Shown: positions 51,605 through 63,993, counted from the first letter of the stretch. The stretch is 64,000 nucleotides of DNA from Craterostigma plantagineum (GCA_027422505.1 JAPQWV010000673.1:234520-298519), one strand, 5' to 3'. The notes: generated by a model from the sequence alone, not told the origin. Numbers and translations: made by a program.

Positions 51605-53858
51605 GTCTTTTTCTCCGCTTGGATTAGATTACTGTGTCGGAATAATGAATGACCTGTTAATGTTGTGGTACTTTTACTGTCTTGAGTGTTGATGATGAAG
51701 TATTGCTTCTTTGTTAAATGTGTAATTGCTGTCAAAAGGAAAAAAAGGAATTTTATGTCGTGTTACGTTTTACCTTCGAGGGAAGCCCAGCCCAAAGACA
51801 TAAATAGACAGACATACGTACGACGTATCATATCTATATTTTTTTTTTGTGTGTGTATGATTTATGAATTTAATATATTCCGACGTTCTTTGTTGCCTGG
51901 ACAAACGACATCCGTCGAGTTTAAGGTTTCATAATTATTCGTGAACTGCAATTTAGCATGATATTATTATTCAAAATATAGATAAAATAAAATACTTGGT
52001 GAGAGGTCTACACACTCTATTAGAGTGTAAGCAACAAGAAGTATGGTGATTGTCAATTTTATATCCATATCGATATCCATTTATATTTTATTCGTCAAAG
52101 TTACATACACACATATATGTATCAATACTAGGTATGGTGATTGTCAATTTTATAAAGGACTAAATAACCACTATCATTTCAAACTGAAATGATTTGTAGC
52201 TCATCAGGACCCATTTACACACTTCGATGCGCACTATCTTATAAAGATGTGAATTAAGTGGAATCCACACAAGCTTTCGGGTAAGGAATAAGAATACAAC
52301 CTTATAGTTTAATCATTGTTTTTAATACAGTAACTGAATTACTCTATGCTGCTAGCTACTCAATTATTAGAAACACAAGTGTTACTTTAGTGGTTAGAAA
52401 ATATTAAATGAAATAGGCACGGTTGACTTTGAGATAGTGACATACTATACTATACGTCTTTTTAACTGTAACTTCCTTTGAGCGAGGACGAGGGCTTTTG
52501 ACCGTTTACAGCTTCAAAAGGGCAATTTGGTTAACAACAATAATTTCCAATGCGTTTAATATTTTTCTTACTCACTTTTTGTTTTAGGGGGACAAACATG
52601 ATTTCGACGTCAGCTTGAAGGATTTGATAAGAATCATCGTGCTCGAGAAAAACTGAAAAAAAAAAAAGAAAACCTTGAAAGAAATTTATCATGTGGAAAG
52701 GTTAATCACTATGTAAGGTTTTTCTTTTAACTGCCTGTAAGAATTAGGCAGCATAATTGGAATGAGCTGATTGATCGATAAATATTAGATTATGTTGCCA
52801 AAGCCTTTCCAAGTTGCTTGTAGGCTACGTAGCACTTATTAAAAATGTTGTTGAAATAATAAAAAGAAAAGAAAAGGTTTATCGCACCTAATCTATACTC
52901 TTTTATTAAGAAGCGTTTCAGAAATTAGGATAATCTGTCATTAAATTAAAATAATACTAATAGAAAAGCACCTACTAGATATTTTTTTATATTCTCAATT
53001 CAACCTTTTATTTCTAGTTAATTTTTTAAAAAAAATTAATATACATGTATTACATAGCACACGCGCAAATAAACTAGTTTATGTTATTATCCAAAATGGC
53101 AAATATATAAAGAAATATTTCGACAATAACGACAAATTACAAGCCGTGCGTAATGGAATAACATTGCGGCACCTAATCTTGTGTAATAATTTTTTATCGC
53201 CGTATAGAAATAGAAAATATCGTTTTATTTATCTTGTAAAAGAAAAATGATCATATTTTGCCGAGAAACGAACAAAACCCTATTATGTACTATGAACCTG
53301 TCATTATCATATTCGCTTAATCAAATTATGGATATTCTTTTATATAAATATACCTTTATTAAGGTACATATGATGTGCTACTTAAATATTACCGTTTTTA
53401 AAATAACGCATGGACGGCACCTTGATTTGATTAAAAAGAGAAGGGAATAAAGCGTAACGTACCTTCACCTCATATGATTAATTTAATCTCATTTTATGTC
53501 GAAAATTTCATATATATTTTTGAAAGATATGATAACTTTTCTTACTATACCTGAGAAAAGACATTCTATAAAACAAAACAAAAAACAAATCAGTGTTTTT
53601 ATCGGTGTCAGGTGTCTGTCAGAGTAGATTTCGAGTTTTTCTTCTTTTTCTTTATTTTTCTTACCGCATGCTCGTTGTACTTTCGCCCATACAATACAAT
53701 CAAGAATAAACCCTATTGAATCTCTTGCACGTCTTTTTCTTTCAGCTACTTTCACTTCAGCTTAAGATGGATCGTTTTACACGATTTCGTTTGTAGGTTC
53801 TGATTAGAGCTCGTCGATAGATTGTGTGTATTCTTGGCTAGTGTCGGAAATTGCAATT
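51605..53858. other. Intergenic region
   Basis: About 2.2 kb of AT-rich DNA. It includes a 21-base direct repeat at about 52044 and 52136, a Helitron-like short element (52892-53077), and the leader of the RING-CH gene. No coding gene is recognised. Confidence 0.6.
52892..53077. mobile_element. Short Helitron-like non-autonomous element
   Basis: The segment starts TCTATACTCTTTTATTAAG after an A and ends CACGCGCAAATAAACTAG before a T. It thus has the TC...CTAG ends, A/T insertion site and GC-rich subterminal stretch of plant Helitrons. It is only 186 bp long, and the terminal hairpin is weak, so this is a tentative call. Confidence 0.4.
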
Positions 53859-56227
53859 ATGGACCCAACAGCTCAAACCGAATTTTTAGCTAATGATGGG
53901 TTTGCTAAAAATGACGCCGCTACACCACATCTGCCTTCACCGAAGGTATTCGTTTAATTGCCTGAACCATCTCTGTGGAGTACTTCTGCTAATTTTTTTG
54001 TGGGCTTGAAGGAAATGAAGTCGCTGTTCTTTCTTTTCATGATCTTGCATGTCTGGCTGGTGGATTTTAGAACTAATCGATGTAGGAAAAGAATACTGTA
54101 AAAGATCATGAATTCATTGAGCTTTCGAGATTCTTGAAGAATGATTTTTTCTAGATAAAATCAGCTATTGTATGTGACAAATCCCTCCCTCTTCTTAAAT
54201 TTGATGTTTTTATACTCAGAAGTTGGATTGGTGTGTTTTATGTGTTTTATGGTTTCATCAGATTGGAGAAACTAGTGAAATAGTAGCAGAGGAGTCACTT
54301 ATTACCAATCAGCAGCAACAGACAAAAAACTTGGTATTGGATATACCTAAGCGATCGATCATGGAATCGAATGATGAATCTGTGATTGTAAACATAGCCC
54401 CTTCACCAGTTCGAACTCCCAAAAAAGTAAATTTTTCGCCTTTGCCAAGTCCCAGCCACGCGACGATAAATGGATCATCTCCAGGCCCTTCTTCGTCGAG
54501 AGGAAAATCAGCTTTAAAGAATTTTCTTCCAAGATTGAGTTTCAAGTTCAGGAACTCAAACTCTGACATTGAAAAAGCTGCTATGCTAGCATTGGGGGCT
54601 TCGCCAGAGACACGAGACAAGACTTCGATTCCTAGGACGTTTTCTCTTACCAAGATTTTCACGCCCAAAATGATGAAGAGGACGTCGTCTTTACCAGCTA
54701 CTCCTATTTTGCACTCAAATCCCGAGTCTACTCATGGTGGAACTGGCAGCAGCATAGCTGGTGGTGAATCTGTGAGTTATTTTATATTTGTTTCAAGCAA
54801 GATCTCCTATGATATCTTTGTCACTTCATGTTACTTTTCCATAAATAAATCTTACAGATGCAATAAACGTTGCAGAAAAATGGGTACCATGTAAGGATAC
54901 ATCGTTCACATTCAGTTCCAGTGCTGATTAAAGACGGAAGTGTAAGAAATGGAGAGTACTTAGGCAGTGTATTCCGTGTGATAACTAATAGTTCAAGGCT
55001 CACAGAACAGTCTGGCGGTGCACACGTCGACGGCAAATGCTGCCACTGATAGTGGTAAAACTTTTCATTCGAACTCATTGAAGCCTATATTTCCCAGTTC
55101 TAATATAAATTACTGATGCAATTCAGATGAAAATAGTAATTATGGTGATGACATACCTCAAGAAGAAGCGGTATGCAGAATCTGCTTAGTTGAACTCGGT
55201 GAAGGTTCAGACTCACTGAAGATGGAATGTAGCTGCAAAGGTGAACTAGCACTGGCTCACCAAGAATGCGCTATTAAATGGTTTAGCATAAAGGGAAACA
55301 AGACTTGCGATGTTTGCAGGCAAGAGGTCAAGAACTTGCCCGTCACACTTTTAAGAATCCAGAATGTTCAACCCCGAGGACTTGGAAATCCAACAGAAGT
55401 ATCTCAATATAGGCAAGTCAAATACGTATTCTTTCTTTGAGCCTTCATTGATTATCACTTTAAAGATAATAAAATTGGTGGCTTTCACACACACAGGGTT
55501 TGGCAGGATGTTCCAGTTCTTGTGATTGTTAGCATGCTTGCATATTTTTGTTTCCTCGAGCAACTTTTGGTGAGTCTGCTATTGATTAATTGGCTCACTT
55601 CTCTCATATATATGAATATAAGTTTAGATGATGATTTTAAATGTTGCTGTATACAGGTCAATAAACTGGGATCTAGTGCAATTGCCATATCGTTGCCTTT
55701 TTCGTGCATACTAGGTCTCTTGGCATCTATGACCTCGACGACCATGGGTATGATATGAGCATCATTTATGCTTAGTTTTTTTCTTTTTCATTCAGCTTCA
55801 TTTCCCTGATGTTTTGACAGTGAGGAGAAGATATGCTTGGATATATGCAACCATTCAGTTTGGACTAGTTGTCCTCTTCGCTCACGTCTTTTACTCCTTG
55901 GTAAATAAAGACATGCTTAGTGCTTCTTTCTTACATAGACACAGCTAAACGAATATAACAGTCCTATATTAATTTCCTTGTCATGCCGTGTAGCTTCATG
56001 TCCAAGCAGTTTTATCGGTTCTCCTTGCTACCTTTGCTGGTTTTGGAGGCGTAATGTGTGGTACTTCGATAATATTCGAGATTCTCAAGTGGAGGAACGT
56101 TTGGTCAGCTACGCAAAGAGACTCTACTTCTGCTGTACAGGCTCCTCATCAAGCTTCAGAAGCCGACAACACTCAGCAAACCGATACAGAGCAGAACCAA
56201 GGAGTAACACAGAACCAGCCCAGTTGA
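53859..56227 (+). CDS. RING-CH (RINGv/MARCH-like) membrane E3 ligase
   Basis: Eight exons, 53859-53945, 54262-54771, 54876-55017, 55127-55412, 55497-55569, 55657-55747, 55821-55900 and 55994-56227, give 500 residues. The N-terminal half is Ser/Pro-rich and disordered. A C4HC3 RING-CH domain follows at about residues 262-310 ([34 protein letters not shown]). Hydrophobic segments in exons 5-8 imply several membrane passes, and the tail is Gln/Thr-rich. Such proteins are likely ubiquitin ligases of endomembranes. The donor after exon 3 is uncertain. GT at 55018 keeps the frame but is weak. A better donor at 55055 would add residues resembling homologues ([12 protein letters not shown]) but requires a one-base frame change. 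The intron after exon 4 uses GC (AG/GCAAGT). Confidence 0.82.
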
Positions 56228-56521
56228 TCCCAAAATGAGTGATGGACTATTACATTATTGTTTGTTGTAATAAGCCTCCATAGGTTCATATATGCTTTCC
56301 CAGGTAAGGTATATATGCCCATCAATGTTTCATCAAACTGTGTTAGATTATTTTCTTGCCATGAACCACCCAAGACAGATGTATAATAAATCAAAATATA
56401 CCAAATCAACTGTTCTATACAAACTTGTCCTTCAGTCAGTCAATCGTTCCAGCAAAAAGAGAACGGAAAGAAAAGGGGAAAGAACCTGCAAAAATGACCG
56501 AGTGATTGTCTGTAAATAAAA

Positions 56522-59500
56522 TCAAACCACTTTCCCAGGCACCAAAGGCTGAGGAGGTACATCCTTACTAAGGCTCGTCGTACTTGAGAAAGAATCGTGG
56601 CCATCAGCTTGGTTTTCGCCCGGCCTCATCCATATCTTTATATGACCCTCACGACAAACCGTAAGAACAGATTCTTGGGTGAATAGCAAGCCAGAGAGAG
56701 GATCTGTGTGAACACGGTGGGCAACGACTGGGGAAAGTTTTGGCACATCTCTGATGCTTGGAGAAGGCTGTAGTGATCCCAAAGGGCTGGCGGCTCTGTC
56801 CCAGTGAGCCGATGGGCTACCCATACTAAACGTGGGGGACCCGCCCGGCGCACCGCGGAGTGGGACCACTAGCTCGTCCATCTCAAGATCCCATAAAAGG
56901 AGCTGTGCGTCCTGAGAATATCATACGATTTTCCTTTGAATAGTTCAGACTGATATTTCATTGGAGTGGTTACTACAGTAAGTTCACCTGGCCGACCGAA
57001 CCGAAACGGTAGACTGTGTTTTCGCTAACACCGTCTGAACTTGGAGCCTGCCAATAGGAATCGAAGGCTACACCGCTGACCCACGAGTTGTGGCCCTCGC
57101 CCATTGCTACTACCTTGCGATCTTCCATGCTCCATACGTGGACTAAGTCATCTTCGCCGCCAGTCAAAATGTATTTCCCGTCCATGCTGTTTTGGAAGAC
57201 AAGAATCAAAATCACTACCAAACTGAGGCGTAATCTTTGATGTACAAATGGAATGGTAAGTCACCTCCAAGCGCAGCATAAGAGAGCCCCGTAATAGCTT
57301 TTTCCACCGCATATAATTTGTTCGGTTTTGTAGTCGAATACTCGCAGGTAACCTGCAAATATTGATTGCTTTTAATCCCAAAGGTGGAAAAGGGAAATTA
57401 AAGAGATTAATGGAAAAACAGAGAGGAGAGTAGTTGATGATAGTACCATCCCTTCCTACAGTTGCTAGATAAGCTCCATCAGGTGAGAAAGCTAAGCCAT
57501 TTATCGAACCTTGGCATAAGTGCCACCTAGCAACTGGATTCTGCACATGAACGATATACGGATTGTTGTTTTACGACATAAAAGTAGACAAGCAAAATGA
57601 AGCACCACTGATATACGAATTGATAACCTCCCCAGCCAATATATTAACCACAAATACAATATCGCGGAAAGTTCCCAGCAAGTAATAAGCCATACTTGGG
57701 GAGAAAAAAAAATTTACATAGCCATGGTGTCAAGTACCTTACTGTAACGTGCATGTGATACAGAAAATTGAGTTGGCTCTCTTACGGAGGGAAATGATGG
57801 GTCTCCAGAACTATCTTTGTTCTAGAACATGATAATCGGGCATTGTCAGTTTTCATGGAACTTCTAATTTACGAGGGGACATTGAATGAATGCAAATAAA
57901 GCCCAATGCTTGCCTTTTCGTATATATACATATTTCCATCAGCATGAGCAACCACGAATGAGCCGCTACTGTTTGGAACCCATGCAATGCAAGTACAACG
58001 GCTGTTGAGGATAAACCAAGTTTAACAGTAGAATGGAAATAAGTAAAGGAAAAGAAGACATGTTAAAGATGCAAATGTTAGCACACTGAATTGCCTGAGT
58101 TGCATGTTGAAGGTATATTCCACTGATGGAAAATACGGTTTCAGGATATGAAACTAATTTTGAGCCTTCACTAATTATTTTTCCCAATAACACGCGAGGT
58201 GAGACAATTATTCAAACACGAGAATTTGAGACAAGAAAATACGAAATCGTAATCATCCATCAGGCATATGATTACAGAAAGCAAGAGAACTCAAAGATTA
58301 ACCAAAAAAAGTCAATTTCTTGCCTATTATTGACAGAGCCATCTTTATTATAATGCTGAGCTCCCACTAGCTTCTTCGAAACATCTTGTAACTGCTGTCT
58401 TAGAGACACCGAATAAACTAGAAGAGGAGCACATAGCGAATAAATATTGAATAAATAAAACAGTTACTAAGTCCATTAAACTTTAATCGAGAAAATTCAT
58501 CCATACCATCTCCAGAGCTTAAACCAATCAGCAAATCATGCCCGTCTTTTGCCTCCGGATCAAATGCATGGCAAACCGGATTTGAATTACTAAAATTTAT
58601 CAACTTTATCGGATCCTATGTAGCATATAAAAAGCCTCAGAACATCAATTCAGTTACGAGTTTAGAAAAAAAATATCACAAATTCATCAGAATACCTTAT
58701 CTTCAGAGTTCAAATCGCTGACAAAGATTGCATCACCAACATTAAACACCAAGAAAGTTCCTTTACCATCGAAGTTCGAATGTCCAACACCATTATTTGA
58801 AGTTGAAGCACCTAATGATCCTATTCTAGTACTGGCGCTAGTCACTGGCTTACTCACACCATTTCCTCCGACGAAACTAAGTGAACGACTCCCACCATTT
58901 CCACCGCCCAAAAATCTTGCCGCTGCTGACCTTACACCACTAGTAACACCAAAGCTTGATAATGATGATGATGATGATGATGTTGTTGATGGAGGAGTTT
59001 GCATTGGCTTATCTTTGAGATGAGCTAGTGTCACCTGGCCATAGAGGTATCTTAATTCAATCAATATCTGATGGATTATACAGTTTCATTTAAATGTTTA
59101 ACAAGTCGTGGAAGGACACAAAGGAACAGACATCCAAAACTCAGAAGGGTTTAACAATAAACCGATATCATATCTCACTTGACAAGAATACCTGCATTGT
59201 CATGGCAGTTGAACATGACAGAAAAACAAGCATGTTCAATGCTCCAATTAAGACTCAGATCAAACTATGAACCAATCCCCAAAGTTCATCAGACTCAATC
59301 AACGACTATATCTCATCGCAAAATCAAAAAACCTCCACAACAAATAAAAAAAACAAAAAGTGAGAAACACACATCCAAACTAACAATACGCCACGACACC
59401 GCAGCAATCTTGACCAATTCAAACGAACCACCAAACAATCACGAATTTCCAATCCCATAACACGAAAAAGAATAACATGACAAGGCAGAAAACCCAAAAA

Positions 59501-59711
59501 AAAAAGGCTGAAAGCAAACTATTTCACTCGCCTGAGTCACAGTTTTGCCATGGGCGTAGTGCAACAATCCCGCGGGGTAAGTCTTCTCATACTGCAATTT
59601 ATATCTACCCTCTGGGGTTTTAAAGTAAGTCTTCAAACTTGGGCCAGGTGCGTTGCTCCCACTCGCAGATGCCGACGACAACGTATTGCTATTCCCAGTC
59701 GCTGAGTTCAT
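56522..59711 (-). CDS. WD40 protein, WDR20/DMWD/creC-like
   Basis: Ten exons on the minus strand, 59532-59711, 58696-59034, 58507-58615, 58324-58417, 57914-58001, 57738-57821, 57447-57540, 57265-57352, 56988-57186 and 56522-56911, encode 554 residues. A Ser/Gly-rich N-terminal part is followed by a WD-repeat propeller with clear blades: [51 protein letters not shown] and EGHIKIWM. The protein matches plant homologues of creC, WDR20 and DMWD. In animals and fungi these bind and activate the USP12/USP46 (CreB) deubiquitinases; the same role in plants is inferred. Introns 1, 4 and 5 begin with GC rather than GT, all in strong AG/GCRAG contexts. The gene is convergent with the RING-CH gene. Confidence 0.88.
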
Positions 59712-60089
59712 CGTTTATCTTTCCCTCCAATCGAATCTCCAGCAAATTTCACGAGCATGTGAGGAAAGGTGACTTCTTTAATCAAGAATCTTTATCTTAA
59801 CGACGGATCAAGTCTCGGATTTTCCACTTTTCGCCTATCAACGGATTGCTAAGTGATTGTGCGTGGGTTCTGGATCGTGGGTTGGAAGAGTTCAGCTCAG
59901 CAACGAGTTGGTTGGGACTTCAATTAAAAACATAACATCAATTTTTAAAGATTAGATTAAAAAAAATGGAGTTTTGGGAGTTTTGGCGTTTAATAGTGAA
60001 GGGTTTCTTTTCTATTCTATTTTTCAATGAGAGGAAGATAGTAGAGGCGATGATGATGGGATGGATCGTGCCGCCCAATGAGATGAGAA
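59712..60089. other. WD40 gene leader and promoter
   Basis: The 5' flank of the WD40 gene, ending at the hAT-like element. No distinct regulatory motif stands out. Confidence 0.45.
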
Positions 60090-61376
60090 TAGGGGGGTTC
60101 GGTACAAGGTTCTGAAACCGGATTTTCAAACCGAACCGGAAATTTTAGTGGTTTAAGGTTTAGTGATTTAACCGATATAAAACCGGAATCAAACCGAATT
60201 AAAACTGGTATCTTAAATATAATAAATATATATTTTGTAAATGAGTCAATCAAATAATATAGAAACCATACATTTTTTATATGAACTTTTTTCAAATTAT
60301 AATTTATAATATTAAAGGTAACAATTAAATAAAGTAAATTGTGATTGTGCTTAAAATTAATTCTACCATGGGATGTAAAGTGTTAAAATCTTTCAATTTG
60401 GGGTCAAATTAAATAGAAATAAAATATTGAATAGTAAGTTAATTATATAATAAAATTATAAGGGTGTGTAGAATACGAACCCATGCCCAAGAGGTATTAT
60501 TTAACACGTTCACCACTAGACCAACCCATTAACTTGGGAATTTTATTCTTTTTCCTCTACTTATTCAATTTTCGTTTTTTTATTCTAAAAAAATAAAGAC
60601 CGGACCGGGACAGGACCGGATTTTGACCGGTCCGATCGGAACCGGCCGTCCGGCCCGGTTTTAAAAACCATGGTTCGGAAGGTATTCTGTACCAAAACCG
60701 TGATACCGTATACCTTATCGAAATTTCGGTATCGAAAAAAAGTATACCAATACCAAACCAAAATTTTGGTATACCTTAAATATCGATACGGTATCATACC
60801 GAAATTTCGGTATGGTATCGGTATCATACCTTCTATAACATTCACACGAAGGGTTTTTTGCCATGCGTGTCTCGTAACTCGTTAATTCGTTGTTTTCGAA
60901 TATTTAGTCAATTCAAACTCCTTAAGCCCTAATAAGATGGATTATTAATACCAAATTTTCGAAAAAAAAAATAAATTAATTCATAAATAACCTTAAATAA
61001 TTTACATATTTTAGTCAGTCTCCTTAGTAAGACAAAGAACTTTACATAACCACAAAGTTGGGTATAGTTAATAAATTATGTGCTAAATAAATTTATGAAA
61101 ATCCATATAATATTTTTATTCATTTATATTTTTTAGAAATAATATAATATATGTAGGTGTGTATATATATAATATTAAAATTTTAGTAATTTGGTATTTC
61201 GGTATACTCGATATACTTAATTTTAAAATTTTCATACCATTGCCGTACAGAAAATTTTCGGCACGGTATAATACCTTACCAAAAACTTCTATATACCAAC
61301 ATTTTTTGATATTTTTTGTACGTTTCGATACAATAAGGACAGTATATCGGTATTTCGGTATATTTCCCCGGCCCTA
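60090..61376. mobile_element. hAT-like non-autonomous element rich in CGGTA motifs
   Basis: The 1,287-bp segment begins TAGGGGGGTTCGG and ends CCCCGGCCCTA. It is flanked on both sides by GATGAGAA (60082-60089 and 61377-61384), an exact 8-base duplication as made by hAT transposases. Subterminal DNA is full of ACCGGTT, TTCGGTAT and related motifs in both orientations. No transposase remains, and a SINE-like piece lies inside. The inserted DNA lies roughly 380 bases upstream of the WD40 gene start codon. Confidence 0.75.
60471..60523 (-). mobile_element. SINE-like (tRNA-related) piece with Pol III boxes
   Basis: On the minus strand, TGGTCTAGTGG (60513-60523) fits an internal A box, and about 31 bases later GGTTCGTATTC (60471-60481) approximates a B box. 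A head with these boxes and no foldable cloverleaf is typical of plant tRNA-derived SINEs. The full element limits were not found. Confidence 0.45.
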
Positions 61377-61867
61377 GATGAGAAGGATTACCTCATGTTT
61401 TGGCATAATAAAGAAATTATTATAAAATCGACTATAATCCCCATCCATAAGGATTACCAAAACACAAAACGTAGAAAACGATGAGCTTTTCTTACAATCT
61501 TGAAAGCCCACCAAGTTAGGCCCTAGAAGCCCTTTCCGCCTGTGGCCCATGTTTGGCAGGTAATCAATCACATAACAGTCATACTTCAGAGAATTCCGAG
61601 AGTTTCAACTAATGCTGACACGAAGAGACATTTGCACGAACTGTTGCATCAGAGATTCAGAGATCAAACAAGAATCTTAATAATGGGATATATAAATAGT
61701 TCGGCCCAACAAGAAGAAAGGTTTAATCTTTAACATGATGTACTACACATTTGCAATTAAACCAAGGCTTTAAATCTTTAACAAGAAAACAGTGCAGAAA
61801 AGGCTCAATCTTCAACGATAGTGTAACTAACTATACATCTGAACAAGACAAGGCTTATTACAAACAT

Positions 61868-62520
61868 CTAACCTTGTCCCCTCAAGAAGGCACTGTTGGC
61901 TTCAGAACTAACGAGTCCTGATTCTATTCTTGCAGGCTCGGATTTACACCTTATTAGCAACAATGGGGTGTATTTGTCCACTGCTGCTAGCTGAAACATT
62001 CTTCGTTGATTCTTTGCTACTAATTTCTCGACCAACTCTTCTTGGCCCTTCGCGACTGGGGTTTTGGAATGCCTCTGATTTCCCCTCGCTTTGAATCGAT
62101 TCATCGACTTTGTTGTCATAATGGAGAACCCCAAAATCCAGCAGCTAGCGAAGAAGATCTGTACGGAGCAGATCTACACCTCGTCAAAAGCAGAGCATTC
62201 TTGGGAGGACGACTGCTACTAGTCTTATCGTCGACCAAAATCCTTTGACTATTGGTTGTTATTTCTTCGACAATTTTCGACTTCTTAGCATCATTTTCTC
62301 CTACTACGAGAACTGCTCTTAACACTGCTTTTAACTGTAAAGCTCGCATCTTTATCACCCTCACCACACCACCATCATCGTCTTCCACGAACGAATCCTC
62401 AGTGGCGTCTACTTTCTTGCAGTAGCCGAATCTGAAGAGAGTGCCCAACTTAAAGCAGCCCAGAACCTCAAAATTTGTTGTCCCTGCTTGGACTCGACGT
62501 TGGCTTGACAAAGCTTTCAT
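61868..62520 (-). CDS. Plant protein of unknown function, broken by one frameshift
   Basis: An intronless frame starts at 62520 and runs 134 codons, ending SLAAGFWGSPL before a stop at 62116-62118. A second frame overlaps it and continues to a stop at 61868, ending with RMFQLAAVDKYTPLLLIRC and then KSEPARIESG. Both halves belong to one plant family I recall, with an N-terminal MKALSSQRRVQ-type start, a central LLLTRCRSAPYRSSSLA motif and a C-terminal LLxRCKSEPAR motif. The join requires one extra base near 62118. The two related Arg-Cys-Ser motifs look like repeated short linear motifs. Function is unknown and the protein is probably mostly disordered. The break may be an assembly error. Confidence 0.65.
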
Positions 62521-63743
62521 CTTTGCAAATCTTTTTGTGTATTCAAGTTATGGTTTCTGTAAAATAGGGTGGTGCGTGCGTAATAAATAAATGAATGCAT
62601 CGTCTTTTTGCTGCTACTTAGCTTATTGATGTGACGGACGTTTTATGTTCCTATAAAACAAGTGAAAGCTGCTGAAATGCTTGAAAACAGATAGATCTCC
62701 ATCCACATCTATAAAACTTAAATAGTTAATAAGTATCCCTTGTTCATCCTAGATGCTCAATTTTCACACAAGTTGCTGTTAATCTCTCAGAAAGCTGCTG
62801 AAATGCTTGAAAGAAAAAGCTGCTAGTTAATCTCTCAAACAAAACAAGTGAAAGCTGCCAGAAATGACATGAATGAAATAGAAAAAAGCTCTAATTATTT
62901 GGAAAAAGGAAGAAGCTTTACATATCAATATTTGAAGGTTGGCGGCTCTTAATTATTTTCTGAGCCAAACTAGGCGAGAAGCCCAACTTTTCACATGAAA
63001 TTTTCGGGCTTCAAAAAAATTTCAACTACAGAGCCAACTTGATTTTTCAACTAAGTCTCTGCTAATAGTGTGATGGTAATATTGACATATGCGGATCATC
63101 AATAAAAAATTTCAACTTAAAGATTGTTGGGGAAATTCCAACGAAGGAAAACCCCTCCAAAAAGGCGTATGCCGCTTTAATGTGGCAGGCACACGGTATT
63201 CTTTAGTAAAAGGCGAAAGAATAGTTCGCTATGTGCCTACCACACGGCTGCGTGATTGAAAATAGAGTACTTTGGTTCGTTTTTATAGCAGAGAGCATCC
63301 AGAAATAGGTAGCACAAACGGTGTGGGACAAATGGAAGTTCCAAAGATGAAAGAAGCAATCAATATTACTGGGCTTCACCTCAACATAGTAGATCCAATA
63401 ACAATAATAGAAGAAATGGGCTTTATAACAACATAAGCATATACGACTTTTACTGCTAGAAAGATCATCAAATGACCACCAACCACAACAAAGCAAACTT
63501 GCATCGAAAACTCTTTCATTTGTACCTTTGAGACGACGTTGTTCAATCGTTTACTCAACAGCTGTGATTTCACAACATACAGAGTCAAGAGACTCTAAAG
63601 CTCAAATTTATCGAGGAAATCCCAAAGGTACCAAAACAACAGAAACCGTTACATAACTCGGAACTTTCAATCAATGCCTATCTATAATTGCTAAGCAAAA
63701 CCACAACGTCGTCGAGTCAAACAAAAGGGAGTAGAATAGATCT
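62521..63743. other. Intergenic region with short repeats
   Basis: About 1.2 kb. Imperfect copies of GAAAGCTGCTGAAATGCTTG occur near 62666 and 62789, and a shorter GTGAAAGCTGCC near 62848. The rest is AT-rich flanking DNA of the neighbouring genes. Confidence 0.5.
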
Positions 63744-63993
63744 TCAGAGATCAAATTCCTCGTCCCTAAGAGCCATCTCTGCAGCCTCTTCCTCTTCCTC
63801 GTCAAGAACAAAGTACTCGTTCTTCTCCACCGCGGCCTAAACATGTAGAAGATCACAGCATAAAAAGGCCAAACTCGCAATTTCCTCAGCAGCATTTGCA
63901 ACCCACTGATACTTGTAAGCTGCGATCGTCCTCAGCGCGAATACGACGATCCTCGTGAAGTACAAGTAACCTATAACGACGATATAGAACTGC
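63744..63993 (-). CDS. Lung seven-transmembrane receptor family (GPR107/108-like), last exon
   Basis: The last exon of a minus-strand gene; earlier exons lie beyond the window. It reads FYIVVIGYLYFTRIVVFALR, then membrane-type sequence, then NEYFVLDEEEEEAAEMALRD and a stop. This is the end of plant seven-transmembrane proteins related to GPR107/108 (candidate GPCR 7 type), which act in Golgi and endosomal trafficking. Two single-base shifts of opposite sign appear to lie inside: an extra base in the five-base A run at 63862-63866 (T on the coding strand), and a missing base near 63836-63840. Together they put FYAVIFYMFRP out of frame and create an early stop in the plain frame. Both ends of the exon share one frame. 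Confidence 0.75.

Noticed and set aside
60465..60545. A functional tRNA gene on the minus strand
   Set aside because: A- and B-box-like motifs are present but no acceptor stem or anticodon arm can be folded; a SINE-like origin fits better.
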